Shown: positions 50,463-62,819, counted from the first letter of the stretch. The stretch is 64,000 nt of DNA from CAVVNN01 sp963749605 (GCA_963749605.1 CAVVNN010000002.1:310001-374000), one strand, 5' to 3'. Made by a program: numbers and translations. Notes: a model not told the origin generated them from the letters alone.

Positions 50463-51602
50463 TTAGTCGATCAGGGTTATGGCGTTCTGCTCGCTCTCGA
50501 AACCGATCGTTGGGTCGGAGATGTCGTTGAGGACGATCAGATCGGCACCCTTGCGCACCAGCTTCTCGCGTGCTCGCTTCACGCCGTCGCCGTGTTCGGC
50601 GGCGAAACCGACGATGGTTTGACCCGAGATGCGAGCGGCGGTAAGAGAGGCGAGGATGTCCTCGGTCGGCTCCAGGTGGAGGTCCAGGGCGTCTTGGCGT
50701 CTCAGCTTGCCTGCGGCGACTTTCCCGGCGCGAAAATCGGCGGGGGCTGCGGCCATGAGGAGAACATGGCTCGTGGAAAACTCATCCCGAGCTGCCGCCG
50801 CCATCTCCTCGGCGGTCTCCACGTCTATGCGGCGGACGCCGGCGGGCTCGGGAAGGCCCACGTTGGCCGCTATCAGGGTTACGTCGGCGCCACGGCGAGC
50901 TGCGGCGGCGGCCAGGGCCAAGCCCATGCGGCCGCTGGAGCGATTGCCGATGAAGCGGACCGGGTCGATCGGCTCGCGGGTGCCGCCCGCCGTGACGAGG
51001 ACTCGGAGGCCGTCCCAGGGGCGGTGGCCGGTGGGTAGCGCGGATTCGACCCTGGCGAGCAGGCGCTCGGGGTCGGGCAGGCGGCCCTTGCCGAACTCGC
51101 CCCGGGAGGCGAGCTGACCCTCGTCGGGGTCGATCACGACCACGCCCCGCTCGCGCAGGGTCTCCAGGTTGGCCTGGGTGGCCGCGTCGGCGAACATACG
51201 GTCGTTCATCGCCGGGGCGACGAGGCGCGGCGCGGCGCAAGCGAGGAACGAGGTCGTGAGCATCGAGTCGGCGACCCCGGCCGCGAGCTTGGCGACGGTG
51301 TTGGCGGACGCGGGCGCCACCAGGTAGGCGTCGCAGTTGGCGGCGAGCGCGAGGTGCCCGATCGGGTCGTGCCCGGGTTGGGGATCGCCGGGGAAGACGC
51401 CTCGCATCGGGTCGTGCTCAAACTCGGAGACCAGCACCGGAGCCCCGGTGATTCCCTCGAAGGAGGCCGCGCCGACGAAACGGGTGCCGGCCTCGGTCAT
51501 CACCACGCGTACCCCGTGGCCGGCCTTCGTCGCCAGGCGTGCCAGCTCCAGCGCCTTGTAGGCAGCGATTCCGCCGCTCACGCCGAGCAGGAGTCTGGCC
51601 AT
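50463..51602 (-). CDS. coaBC: bifunctional phosphopantothenoylcysteine decarboxylase/ligase, 3' end disturbed
   Basis: CoaBC adds cysteine to 4'-phosphopantothenate and decarboxylates it, steps 2-3 of coenzyme A synthesis. The 379-residue product has the flavoprotein decarboxylase part (LLGVSGGIAAYKALELARLA, PASANTVAKLAAGVADSML, APAMNDRMF) and the ligase part (VTAGGTREPIDPVRFIGNRS, KLVRKGADLIVLND). It stops at NAITLID. The next 105 bases encode, in a shifted frame and then back, ASKDTIA and ILDRIDQIRSKA, the expected end of the family, with a stop at 50358. Two 1-base indels thus remove about 34 residues. It is the last gene of mihF-gmk-rpoZ-coaBC. Confidence 0.88.
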   Translation of the reverse strand: MARLLLGVSGGIAAYKALELARLATKAGHGVRVVMTEAGTRFVGAASFEGITGAPVLVSEFEHDPMRGVFPGDPQPGHDPIGHLALAANCDAYLVAPASANTVAKLAAGVADSMLTTSFLACAAPRLVAPAMNDRMFADAATQANLETLRERGVVVIDPDEGQLASRGEFGKGRLPDPERLLARVESALPTGHRPWDGLRVLVTAGGTREPIDPVRFIGNRSSGRMGLALAAAAARRGADVTLIAANVGLPEPAGVRRIDVETAEEMAAAARDEFSTSHVLLMAAAPADFRAGKVAAGKLRRQDALDLHLEPTEDILASLTAARISGQTIVGFAAEHGDGVKRAREKLVRKGADLIVLNDISDPTIGFESEQNAITLID

Positions 51603-51637
51603 CGGTTCCTCCTTGATCGCGCCGGTGGCGCCGAGCC

Positions 51638-51871
51638 TCAGGCGCGGTACTCGTATTTGAGCTTGCCCTCGGCAAGCTCCTCTAGCGCCATCGAGAGGTA
51701 GTTCTTGTCGCCTCGGGTTTCGACCATCGGCGGTGAGTATTCGCCAAAGCCACCCTCGCCGAGGTTGTGAAAGTAGCTGTTTATCTGACGGGCTCGCTTG
51801 GCGGCGACGACGACCGCGGCGTAGTGCGAGTCGGCGTGCTCCAGGAGTTTGTCTACGCGTGGTTTGATCAT
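51638..51871 (-). CDS. rpoZ: RNA polymerase omega subunit
   Basis: Omega helps fold and keep the beta' subunit in RNA polymerase. The 77-residue protein shows the family pattern MIKPRVDKLLEHADSHYAAV, VVAAKRARQINSYFHNLGEG and the conserved end KNYLSMALEELAEGKLKYEY. Its start overlaps the gmk stop by 4 bases. The gmk-rpoZ-coaBC order is standard in actinobacteria. Confidence 0.92.
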   Translation of the reverse strand: MIKPRVDKLLEHADSHYAAVVVAAKRARQINSYFHNLGEGGFGEYSPPMVETRGDKNYLSMALEELAEGKLKYEYRA

Positions 51872-52446
51872 TCGGCGTCGGAGTCTAGTGGTAGGCCGAG
51901 CTCGGCGCGCACGATCTCCTCCAACTCGGCGGCGGCGCGGTCGCGGTCGTCGTTGACGATCCGGTGGCGAAACTCGTCCTGGGCGGCGAGCTCCTGCTCG
52001 GCGACCTCGAGCCGGGAGTCGATCGCCCCCGGCGAATCGGTGCCGCGGCCAAGCAGCCGCTGTCGTAGCACCGATGGGTCGGGCGGGGCGATGAAGACCT
52101 GAACCGACTCCCGCATCGCGGCCCGTACCTGCCGCGCTCCCTGGACCTCGATCTCGAGCACCACCGAGCGGCCGGCCGAGAGCCTGCGCTCGACCTCGGA
52201 GCGCAGCGTCCCGTAGCGGTTGCCGCTGTAGGTGGCGAACTCGAGGAAGTCTTCGTCGCGGATGTGCCGGTCGAACTCCCCGGACGAGAGGAAGTGGTAG
52301 TCGCGGCCGTCGACCTCACCCTCCCGCGGCGCGCGGGTCGTCGCCGATACCGACAGCTCTAGATCCGGCACACGCTGCAGCAGGCGGGAGATCAGCGTCC
52401 CCTTTCCGACGCCCGATGGACCAGTGATAACGAAGACCTTTGACAT
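51868..52446 (-). CDS. gmk: guanylate kinase
   Basis: Gmk phosphorylates GMP to GDP. The 192-residue protein has P-loop GPSGVGKGT, SATTRAPREGEVDGRDYHFL, EFATYSGNRYGT and VLEIEVQGARQVR, all typical. The ATG at 52446 is 58 bases after mihF. The frame upstream is open to 52557 but overlaps mihF and is not used. Confidence 0.95.
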   Translation of the reverse strand: MSKVFVITGPSGVGKGTLISRLLQRVPDLELSVSATTRAPREGEVDGRDYHFLSSGEFDRHIRDEDFLEFATYSGNRYGTLRSEVERRLSAGRSVVLEIEVQGARQVRAAMRESVQVFIAPPDPSVLRQRLLGRGTDSPGAIDSRLEVAEQELAAQDEFRHRIVNDDRDRAAAELEEIVRAELGLPLDSDAE

Positions 52447-52504
52447 GTAACGGCCGCGAAAACCAAGCAGATCGGCCGGACGCAGGGAGCGTTTGCAGCA
52501 GCCG

Positions 52505-52837
52505 TTACCGGCGAAGCTGGGAGACGAGCTCAGCGCGCTGGCGCTCGGACAGTCCACCGATCGTCTTCGACGGCGAGATCCGGCACTGGTTGAGGATGCG
52601 GTTTGCCTTGACCCGCCCGTACTTCGGGACGGCGAGCAGCATGTCGAAGACCTTCGCGGTCATCACGTACTCGGGCGGGTCGAGCAGCAGCGAGTGAATG
52701 CTGGACCGACCCGCCTTCAGGTCCTTCTTCAGCTTGGCGCGGGCCGTGCGGATGCCGTTGGCTCGCCTCAGCGCCTCCATCCTCTGATCCAGCGACCGCT
52801 CGGGGGCCGCGGCGGAGGTCTTCACTGAGGCGGGCAT
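52505..52837 (-). CDS. mihF: actinobacterial integration host factor (mIHF)
   Basis: mIHF is a DNA-bending nucleoid protein found only in actinobacteria. The 110-residue protein has an N-terminal tail, the helical region RMEALRRANGIRTARAKLKK and the C-terminal H2TH-like part (YVMTAKVFDMLLAVPKYGRV, KANRILNQCRISPSKTIGG). It sits upstream of gmk, as in mycobacteria and streptomycetes. The ATG at 52837 is preferred to the longer frame, which starts in the upstream gap. Confidence 0.95.
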   Translation of the reverse strand: MPASVKTSAAAPERSLDQRMEALRRANGIRTARAKLKKDLKAGRSSIHSLLLDPPEYVMTAKVFDMLLAVPKYGRVKANRILNQCRISPSKTIGGLSERQRAELVSQLRR

Positions 52838-52906
52838 GTGGGCGGCGAGTATAGCCGCGGTCCGAACCCGTGCAAGGGCATCCGGCCGATTTTCGTCGAA
52901 ATTCAC

Positions 52907-52929
52907 CTCGACCTCGAGTCGAGGTCGAG
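52907..52929. terminator. hairpin between pyrD and mihF
   Basis: Arms ctcgacctcg (52907-52916) and cgaggtcgag (52920-52929) are perfectly complementary with a 3-base loop. They lie 27 bases after the pyrD stop, and wider pairing of CGGCC-GATT flanks is possible. There is no U-run. It probably ends the pyrimidine operon before mihF. Confidence 0.5.
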
Positions 52930-52955
52930 AATCGGGCCGCCGCTCGATGCTCTAT

Positions 52956-53810
52956 TTACCTTGAGGAAAGCTCTTCCGCGATCCGCTGGCCAGCCCGCGG
53001 GTCGCGAAAGCTCTCGGTCCCGACCGCGACCACCGTCGCTCCGGCAACGAGGAATTCGTGCGCGTCGGCGCCACTCGAGATCCCACCCATGCCGACGATC
53101 GGCAGATCCACGGCCGCCGCGACAGCGCGAACCTGAGCCACCGCGATCGGCCGCACCGCCGGCCCGGACAGCCCGCCGTGACCTGCCGCAATCCCGGGTC
53201 GCGACGTCGCCGGGTCGATCGCGCTCGCCTTCAGCGTGTTGATCAGCGAGATCGCATCCGCCCCGCCCTCCTCGGCAGCGACCGCAATCGCGGCGGGATC
53301 GGCGACGTTGGGCGTCAGCTTCACGATCAGAGGCTTGCCGGTGAGCGTCCGCAGCGCTTCCAGCAGCGCCGTGGTCTCCGCCGGCTGCTCGCCGACGATC
53401 AGGCCCGAGCGAACATTCGGACAGGACACGTTCAGCTCGATCGCCGCGACCTCGTCCCGCTCCTCCAACGCCGTCACCAGGTGCGTGAACTCCTCCCTGC
53501 GGGTGCCCATCACCGAAACGACCAGCGGCACGGGGAGCTCGGCCAGCTGCGGCAGATCCTCGGCGAGGAATCCCTCCAGGCCCTTGTTGGGCAAACCGAT
53601 CGAGTTGACCATCCCGGCCGGCGTCTCCCAGATCCGTTGCGGCTCGTTTCCGGCTCTGGGCTCGGGCGTGATGGTCTTGGAAACGAACGCCGAAAACGGA
53701 AAGTCCTCGAGCAGCGCATCGCCATAGACCCGGCGTGCGGCGATTGCATCGAACGTCCCCGAGGCGTTGATCACCGGGTGGCGAAGCTCGATGCCACAGA
53801 AGTCAGGCAC
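52956..53810 (-). CDS. pyrD: dihydroorotate dehydrogenase, class 1B catalytic subunit
   Basis: PyrD oxidises dihydroorotate to orotate with an FMN cofactor. The 284-residue protein has HPVINASGTFDAIAARRVYG, LPNKGLEGFLAEDL, NVSCPNVRSG with the active-site Cys of class 1 enzymes, KLTPNVADPAAIAVAAEEGG and GMGGISSGADAHEF. It is the NAD-linked 1B type because it is encoded with PyrK. GTG 53810 overlaps pyrK by 8 bases. Confidence 0.94.
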   Translation of the reverse strand: MPDFCGIELRHPVINASGTFDAIAARRVYGDALLEDFPFSAFVSKTITPEPRAGNEPQRIWETPAGMVNSIGLPNKGLEGFLAEDLPQLAELPVPLVVSVMGTRREEFTHLVTALEERDEVAAIELNVSCPNVRSGLIVGEQPAETTALLEALRTLTGKPLIVKLTPNVADPAAIAVAAEEGGADAISLINTLKASAIDPATSRPGIAAGHGGLSGPAVRPIAVAQVRAVAAAVDLPIVGMGGISSGADAHEFLVAGATVVAVGTESFRDPRAGQRIAEELSSR

Positions 53811-54602
53811 CTCGCACCACCGGCCCGTCGACGCAGAGGCGCATGTAGCTGCCGTCGGGACGAGGCACGGCGCAGCCGAAGCAGGCGCCGTAGCCGCAGG
53901 CCATCGGCGACTCCATCGCCAGCTCGCAGGCGACCCCGCGCTCCGTGCACAGGGCACCGACCGCCTCCAGCATCGCTGGCGGCCCGCAGGCATAGACGGC
54001 GGCGCTTGCCGCGTCGTCGCCGTCGAGCATGGCCGTCAGCAGGTCGGTGACGTAACCGCGGTGGCCGGCATGGCCGTCCTCGCTCGCGAGCCGCACCTCA
54101 CAGCAGCTGAAGAGGTCGTCTAGGCCGCCGGAGTGGGCCGCGTCGCGGAAGCCCAGGAGGACTCGGGTGGCGACGTTGCGCGCGGCGAACCGCTTTCGCA
54201 GCAACGCCAGCGGGGCGATGCCGATTCCTCCGCCAACCAGGATCGCTCCGGCGGCCTCGGCCGCCAGTTCACGCGGAGCTGAGAACGCGTTGCCGAGGGG
54301 GCCGTTGACCCAGACGCCCTCGCCCGCCGCCAGCTCGCAGAGGCGGTCGGTGCCGGGGCCGATTCCCTCGACCAGGAAGTCAAGCCGAACGCTGCCGTCG
54401 GCCTCCGCAGCATCGGCGACCGACAGCGCCCGGGGCAGGAAGGGACGCTGGCCACGCTGCTCCCAATGGCGCTCGGTGGCGAGCATGTAGAACTGGCCCG
54501 GCTCGGGTTCGGGTCCTTCCTCGTCCAGCAGCGAGAAGACCCGGTAGCCGCCGGAGACCCGGTTTCCAGTCACGGCGCACAACCGTCGCCCGAACGGCGG
54601 AG

Positions 54603-54606
<4 letters not shown>
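53803..54606 (-). CDS. pyrK: dihydroorotate dehydrogenase electron transfer subunit
   Basis: PyrK passes electrons from PyrD to NAD through FAD and a 2Fe-2S cluster. The 267-residue protein has the FAD-binding region RALSVADAAEADGSVRLDFL and GVWVNGPLGNAF, an NAD domain (GAILVGGGIGIAPL, CGPPAMLEAV) and the cluster ligands in MACGYGACFGCAVP and MRLCVDGP. It starts at ATG 54606, overlapping carB by 4 bases. Confidence 0.94.
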
Positions 54607-57702
<3,096 letters not shown>

Positions 57703-57713
<11 letters not shown>

Positions 57714-58821
57714 GGGAGAGAAACTCGTCGAAGAGATGGCGGGCGTCGTGCGGGCCGGGGCCGGCCTCGGGGTGGTACTGGACGGTCGCGGCGGCGACGT
57801 CCTTGAGGACCAGGCCCTCGACCGTGCGGTCGTAGAGATTGAGGTGGGAGAGCTCGGCGACGCCGAAGCCTGTCTCCCAGCGGACCGGCTCCTCGCCCTC
57901 GATCCGCGGCTCCCCGCCGGGGCCCTCGACGGCGAAGCCGTGGTTCTGGGAGGTGATGTCGATCCTGCCCGTCGCCAGCTCCTTGACCGGGTGGTTGGCG
58001 CCACGGTGACCGAAGGGGAGCTTGTAGGTCTGCAGGCCGACGGCGCGGCAGAGCAGCTGGTGGCCGAGGCAGATGCCGAACACGGGCCGTTTGCCGATCA
58101 GCTCGCGGACGGTGGCGACGATGTAGTCGAGGGCGGCGGGGTCGCCGGGGCCGTTGGCGAGGAAGACCAGGTCGGGGTCCTCGGCGAGAACCCCCTCGGC
58201 CGGGGTCGCGCAGGGCAGCAGCGTCACCCGGCAGCCGCGCTCGCGCAGCTGCCGGACGATGTTCAGCTTGACGCCGGTGTCGATGCCGACCACGTGCGGG
58301 CCCTCGCCCTCGAAGCGGACCGGCTCGGACGGGGTGACAGTGCGGGCGAGGTCGGCTCCGTCCATCGAGGGCTCGGCGGCGACGATCTCCCGCGCCTCGG
58401 CCTCCGGCACCTCGGCCCCGAAGATGCCGCCGCGCATCGCGCCGCGGTCGCGGATGTGGCGCACCAGCGCGCGGGTGTCGACGCCGCCGATCGCCGCAAC
58501 GCCGCAGGCGGCGAGCCAGTCGAGCCAACCGCCCTCCGCGCTGGCGACGTCCTCCCCGTTCTTGGCGTCGCGCATGATCGCGCCGCGTGCGTGGATCCGG
58601 TCGGACTCCATCGCCTCCGCGGAGACCCCGTAGTTGCCGATCAGCGGATAGGTGAAGGTGATGATCTGGCCGGCGTAGGAGGGGTCGGTCATCGACTCCT
58701 GATACCCGGTCATCGAGGTGTTGAAGACGACCTCGCCCGTGACCGCCTCCGGGTGGCCGCAGAGCTCGCCGTCGAAGCGGGCGCCGTCCTCGAGCAGGAC
58801 GTAGGCGGTGGCGACGCTCAT
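57703..58821 (-). CDS. carA: carbamoyl-phosphate synthase small subunit
   Basis: CarA is the glutaminase that feeds ammonia to CarB. The 372-residue protein has the CPSase_sm domain (GEVVFNTSMTGYQESMTDPS) and a class I glutamine amidotransferase domain with FGICLGHQLL (nucleophile Cys) and the VQYHPEAGPGPHDARHLF histidine-glutamate end. The ATG at 58821 overlaps pyrC by 4 bases (ATGA). Upstream open frame is shadow. Confidence 0.95.
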
Positions 58822-60167
58822 TGGGCAACGCCCATGGAGAAGCTCCTCAGCCTGTAGGCGACCTGGCCGGCGGCGACGGTCATCAGCACCCGCCCGGTCA
58901 GCCTGCGCCCGGCGCACCAGGAGTTGAGCGAGCGGCTCTCGTAGCCGTCCTCTCCCACCGTCCACTCGGCGCCGAGGTCGCAGAGGGCGACGTTGGCCTC
59001 GCTGCCGGGGACCAGGCTGGGGCGCGCGATGCCGAAGGGGGAGGCGCCGCCGGCAAGTCGCTCGACGAGGAGGCCGAGGTCGAGGACACCCGGCAGGACG
59101 AGGCCGGTGTGCAGTGCGGCGAACGCGGTCTCCAGGCCGGTCACGCCCATCGCCGCCTGCTCGAAGGGGACCTCCTTCTCCTCCATCGCGTGCGGGGCGT
59201 GGTCGGTCGCGATGCACTCGATCGTGCCGTCGCGCAGCGCCTCGATCAGCGCCTGGCGGTCGGCCTCGGCGCGCAGCGGCGGGTTCATCTTGAAGCGACG
59301 GGGGTCGAGGCTGCGAACCTCCTCGTCGGTGAGGCAGAGGTGGTGGGGGGTCGCCTCGGCGCTGATCTGCACACCGGCGGCCCTGGCGGCGCGAACCGCC
59401 TCGACCGACTCGACCGCGGAGAGGTGCTGGACGTGGATGCGCCCTCCCTCGTAACCGGCGAGGGCGGCGTCACGGGCGATCATCGTCGACTCCGAGACCG
59501 AGGGGATGCCGGAGAGGCCGAGCGCAGCGGACACCGGCCCCTCGTTCATCGCCCCGTCGCCGGAGAGCTCGGGGTCCTCCTCGTGCAGAGCGATCGTGCC
59601 ACCGCAGAGACGCTGGTACTGGAGCGCCCTGCGCATGATGCGGGCGCTCGCGATCGGCAGCCCGTCGTCGCTGAAGCCGATCGCACCCGCCTCGCGCAAC
59701 TCCGCCATCTCGGTCAGCTCCTCGCCCCGCATGCCGCGGCTGACGGTCGCCAAAAAGCCGACCGGGACCGAGGCGTCGCGGCGAGCGCCCTCGCGCAGCG
59801 CTTCGACGTCGGCCGCGGTGCAGACAGGCGGGTCGGTGTTGGCCATCGCAAGGATGCCGCAATAGCCCCCGGCCGCGGCGGCGCGCGTCCCCGTTTCGAT
59901 GTCCTCCTTGTGCTCTTCGCCCGGCGTGCGAAGATGGACGTGCGGGTCGAAAAAACCCGGGAAGGCGTGCAGGCCCTCGGCCTCGACCACCTCGGCGCCG
60001 TCGATAGCGGCGGAGCCCGGCGCGGCCAGCTCGGCGATCAGGCCGTCGCGGATGACGACGTCGTGGGCGGAGTCGACGCCGGCGACCGGGTCGAGCACGG
60101 CCGCGCCGCGCAGAACCAGGTCCACGCTCTCTCCGGAGCGCACGTCAAGCGAGCCCTTCGCGCTCAC
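58818..60167 (-). CDS. pyrC: dihydroorotase
   Basis: PyrC cyclises carbamoyl-aspartate to dihydroorotate. The 449-residue type I enzyme has DPHVHLRTPGEEHKEDI (first metal histidines), EATPHHLCLTDEEV and DHAPHAMEEKEVPFEQA. It starts with GTG 60167, overlapping the pyrB stop (GTGA). The length and amidohydrolase core fit the class. Confidence 0.94.
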   Translation of the reverse strand: MSAKGSLDVRSGESVDLVLRGAAVLDPVAGVDSAHDVVIRDGLIAELAAPGSAAIDGAEVVEAEGLHAFPGFFDPHVHLRTPGEEHKEDIETGTRAAAAGGYCGILAMANTDPPVCTAADVEALREGARRDASVPVGFLATVSRGMRGEELTEMAELREAGAIGFSDDGLPIASARIMRRALQYQRLCGGTIALHEEDPELSGDGAMNEGPVSAALGLSGIPSVSESTMIARDAALAGYEGGRIHVQHLSAVESVEAVRAARAAGVQISAEATPHHLCLTDEEVRSLDPRRFKMNPPLRAEADRQALIEALRDGTIECIATDHAPHAMEEKEVPFEQAAMGVTGLETAFAALHTGLVLPGVLDLGLLVERLAGGASPFGIARPSLVPGSEANVALCDLGAEWTVGEDGYESRSLNSWCAGRRLTGRVLMTVAAGQVAYRLRSFSMGVAQ

Positions 60168-61123
60168 GCGGGCTGTCCGATCGGAGTCGGGCGCCCGGCG
60201 CCTTCGCCCCTGACGGGTTCCGGCTGCTCGCCGCCGGCCAGCAGCTCGTAGAGGATCGCCATCCGCACCACCAGGCCGGCGGCGACCTGCTCGGCGATCA
60301 GCGACTGCGGCGAGTCGATCACCTCGCCGGAGAGCTCGACGCCGCGGTTGACCGGGCCCGGGTGCATCAGCAGCTGGCGCGGGCCGAGCCGGCGCGAATC
60401 GATCTGGTAGTGGATCGCGTACTCGCGGATCGAGGGGACGAAGCTCTCGCTCATCCGCTCGCTCTGCATCCGCAGCGCGTAGACGACGTCGGCTTCGCCG
60501 AGGTCGTCCAGCGAGTGGGCAACCGCGCAGCCCAGCTCCTCGATCCCCCGCGGGATCAGCGTCGGCGGGCCGCAGAGCGTCACCTCGGCCCCCATCTCGC
60601 GGAAGGCGACCAGGTTGGAGCGAGCCACCCGGCTGTGGAGGACGTCGCCGACGATCCAGATCCGCTTCCCCTCCAGCGAGCCGAGGCGGCGGCGCAGGGT
60701 GAAGACGTCGAGCAGCGCCTGGCTGGGGTGCTCGTGCTTGCCGTCTCCGGCGTTGACCACCGCCGCCGCGGTCCACTCGGCGACCAGCTGGGCGGCGCCC
60801 GCGTAGGGGTGGCGAATCACGATCGCGGCAGGGTCGTAGGCGGAGAGCGTCGTCACCGTGTCCTTCAGCGACTCGCCCTTGTCGACCGAAGAGCCGGCGG
60901 CCTTGACCGAGACGAGGTCGGCGGAAAGGCGCTTGGCGGCAAGCTCGAAGGAGCTGCTCGTACGGGTGCTCGACTCGTAGAAGAGGGTGACCACGGTGCG
61001 GCCTCGCAGGGTCGGCACTTTCTTGATGTCGCGCCGCCCCACCTCGGCGAAGCTCTCGGCCCGGTCGAGGATCGCCTCGATCTCCTCGCGGGAGAGCTGC
61101 CCGATGTCCAACAGGTGCCTCAT
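60164..61123 (-). CDS. pyrB: aspartate carbamoyltransferase catalytic subunit
   Basis: PyrB joins carbamoyl phosphate to aspartate, the committed step. The 319-residue protein has FYESSTRTSSSFELAAKRL (carbamoyl phosphate site), KGESLKDTVTTL and the HPGPVNRGVEL aspartate-loop motif. No PyrI is seen, so regulation is not of the E. coli type. It overlaps pyrR by 4 bases. Confidence 0.96.
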   Translation of the reverse strand: MRHLLDIGQLSREEIEAILDRAESFAEVGRRDIKKVPTLRGRTVVTLFYESSTRTSSSFELAAKRLSADLVSVKAAGSSVDKGESLKDTVTTLSAYDPAAIVIRHPYAGAAQLVAEWTAAAVVNAGDGKHEHPSQALLDVFTLRRRLGSLEGKRIWIVGDVLHSRVARSNLVAFREMGAEVTLCGPPTLIPRGIEELGCAVAHSLDDLGEADVVYALRMQSERMSESFVPSIREYAIHYQIDSRRLGPRQLLMHPGPVNRGVELSGEVIDSPQSLIAEQVAAGLVVRMAILYELLAGGEQPEPVRGEGAGRPTPIGQPA

Positions 61124-61683
61124 GCCGGAACCTCCGCCGCCTGCGGCTCTGAGATCGTCACCTCGTCGACGCCGTCGGCCTCCTCGAGCCGGACGTTGAC
61201 CCGCTCCTCGCGCGCCGTCGGCAGGTTCTTGCCGACGTAGTCGGGGCGGATCGGCAGCTCACGGTGGCCGCGGTCGCAGAGCACGGCGAGCTGGACCCGG
61301 TCCGGACGGCCGTAGTCGAAGAGCGCCTCGATCGCGGCGCGCGCGGTGCGGCCGGTGAAGAGCACATCGTCGACCAGGACGACGGTGCGGCCGGCGAGGT
61401 CGAAGTCGATGTGGGAGGCGTGGACGACCGGCTGGGCCAAGCTGCGCGACTTGGCGCCGACGTCGTCGCGGTAGAAGGAGATGTCGATGTCGCCGATCGG
61501 CGGCTCGGCGCCGGTCAGCTCGGCGAGGAGGGCGTGGAGGCGGCGAGCGAGCAGCGCGCCGCGGGTGTGAATGCCGACGATCGCCAAGCCGCCGGGGGGC
61601 GGGTTCTTCTCGGCGATCTCGTGGGCGATCCGCCGCAGCGTTCGCCTCAGATCGTCGTGCTCCAGCACGATCTTCTCGCTCAC
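61120..61683 (-). CDS. pyrR: bifunctional pyr operon regulator/uracil phosphoribosyltransferase
   Basis: PyrR binds UMP or UTP and pyr mRNA to repress the operon, and has weak uracil phosphoribosyltransferase activity. The 187-residue protein has the PRPP-binding loop VVLVDDVLFTGRTARAAIEA and VGIHTRGALLA, FYRDDVGAKS. It starts with GTG 61683. A PyrR-binding RNA lies immediately upstream and includes the ribosome site. Confidence 0.95.
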   Translation of the reverse strand: MSEKIVLEHDDLRRTLRRIAHEIAEKNPPPGGLAIVGIHTRGALLARRLHALLAELTGAEPPIGDIDISFYRDDVGAKSRSLAQPVVHASHIDFDLAGRTVVLVDDVLFTGRTARAAIEALFDYGRPDRVQLAVLCDRGHRELPIRPDYVGKNLPTAREERVNVRLEEADGVDEVTISEPQAAEVPA

Positions 61684-61690
61684 TCCTATG

Positions 61691-61725
61691 CTCCTTCCTG
61701 GCCTCGCAGGACCGGATTAAAGGAC
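61691..61725 (-). promoter_or_regulatory. PyrR-binding RNA element in the pyr operon leader
   Basis: On the minus strand, 61725-61691 reads CCTTTAATCCGG then TCCTGCGAGGCCAGG and AAGGAG. This fits the conserved PyrR-binding loop (UCCxGxGAGGCC) and its flanking stem. The site's end is the AAGGAG ribosome site 7 bases before GTG 61683, so PyrR binding would block translation initiation, as proposed for mycobacteria. Confidence 0.75.
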
Positions 61726-61735
61726 GGCCCTGAGG

Positions 61736-62695
61736 CTAGCAGTCCTGCCGGCGCTCGCGGGCGCCGTTGGGAACGAGCTTGGGGTCGCCGCGCTCGGGGA
61801 AGGGGATCTCGATCAGGTCGAGGTCTCGGGGGGCGATCGTGGGCTCGTAGACCTTTTGGGCCTCCTCGAGGACGGCGCCCACGTGATAGCGGGAGGAGAT
61901 GTGGACCAGGGCCAGGAGCTTCGCTTCGGCCTCGCGGCCCACCGCGGCGGCCTGACCGACGGTGGAGTGGCCGGTTTCGGCGGCGCGCTGGGCCTCTTCC
62001 TCGCAGAAGCTCGCGTCGTGGACCAGCAGCTCGGCGCGGAAGGCGACTTCCGCCGTCGCGTTGCAGGGAGCGGTGTCGCCGGTGACGACCACGGTGCGGC
62101 CGGCCCGCGACTCCCCCATCACGTCGCCGGGGCCGACAGGGCCGGAGGCGCCCTCCACCTCCTCCCCGCGCTGCAGGCGGGCGAAGTCCGGGCCTTCGCT
62201 GACGCCGAGTCGCTTGGCGGCCTCCGGGTCGAACCGACCGGGTCTCCCCTCCTCGACCAGGGCGTAGCCGCAGGAGCGCACGCTGTGCTCGGTCTTGAAG
62301 GCGCGTATCTCGTAGCCGTCGTGGGACACGTGGTCGCCGGGCTCCAACTCGACCAGGTCCAGCTCGTACCCGAGCCGGCCGACCAGGCGACCCAGGGTTG
62401 CGAAGAGGTCCCCTAGACCCGGGGGACCGTAGATGGTCAGGGGCTCCCGGCGGTCGGTCAGGTCGTAGGTCTTGAGCATGCCCGGCAGGCCGAGGATGTG
62501 ATCGGCGTGGAAGTGGGTCAGGTAGATCTCGCCGACCTGGACCAGGCCAAGCGAGCGCTGCAGCTGGCGCTGGGTGCCTTCGCCGCAGTCGAACATCAGC
62601 CGCTCCCCCCCACGTGCAATCAGGACGCTCGCGGTCGAGCGCCGCGCCGACGGCACCGAGCCGCCCGTGCCGAGGAAGATCACCGAGAGGTCCAT
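61736..62695 (-). CDS. rnz: ribonuclease Z
   Basis: RNase Z cuts the 3' trailer of tRNA precursors. The 319-residue protein is an MBL enzyme with FLGTGGSVPSARRSTAS, the metal motif LTHFHADHILGLPGML, and VVVTGDTAP and VHISSRYH. The exosite insertion is short (RQGE...). It is 52 bases upstream of pyrR on the same strand and the PyrR element begins right after its stop. Confidence 0.92.
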   Translation of the reverse strand: MDLSVIFLGTGGSVPSARRSTASVLIARGGERLMFDCGEGTQRQLQRSLGLVQVGEIYLTHFHADHILGLPGMLKTYDLTDRREPLTIYGPPGLGDLFATLGRLVGRLGYELDLVELEPGDHVSHDGYEIRAFKTEHSVRSCGYALVEEGRPGRFDPEAAKRLGVSEGPDFARLQRGEEVEGASGPVGPGDVMGESRAGRTVVVTGDTAPCNATAEVAFRAELLVHDASFCEEEAQRAAETGHSTVGQAAAVGREAEAKLLALVHISSRYHVGAVLEEAQKVYEPTIAPRDLDLIEIPFPERGDPKLVPNGARERRQDC

Positions 62696-62731
62696 GAGCG
62701 CGAGCCTACGCGAAGCTAGACTGACGATCCC

Positions 62732-62805
62732 GCGCCCGTAGCTCAGCTGGATAGAGCGCCGCCCTCCGGAGGCGGAGGCCACAGGTTCGAATCCTGTCGG
62801 GCGCG
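62732..62805 (+). tRNA. tRNA-Arg, anticodon CCG
   Basis: A complete cloverleaf: acceptor GCGCCCG paired with CGGGCGC (62798-62804), D-arm GCTCAGCTGGATAGAGC, anticodon stem CCGCC/GGCGG with loop CTCCGGA (anticodon CCG, for CGG codons), T-arm ACAGGTTCGAATCCTGT. The discriminator is G62805. CCA is not encoded. Confidence 0.97.
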
Positions 62806-62819
62806 TAGTTGTGGTGCCG

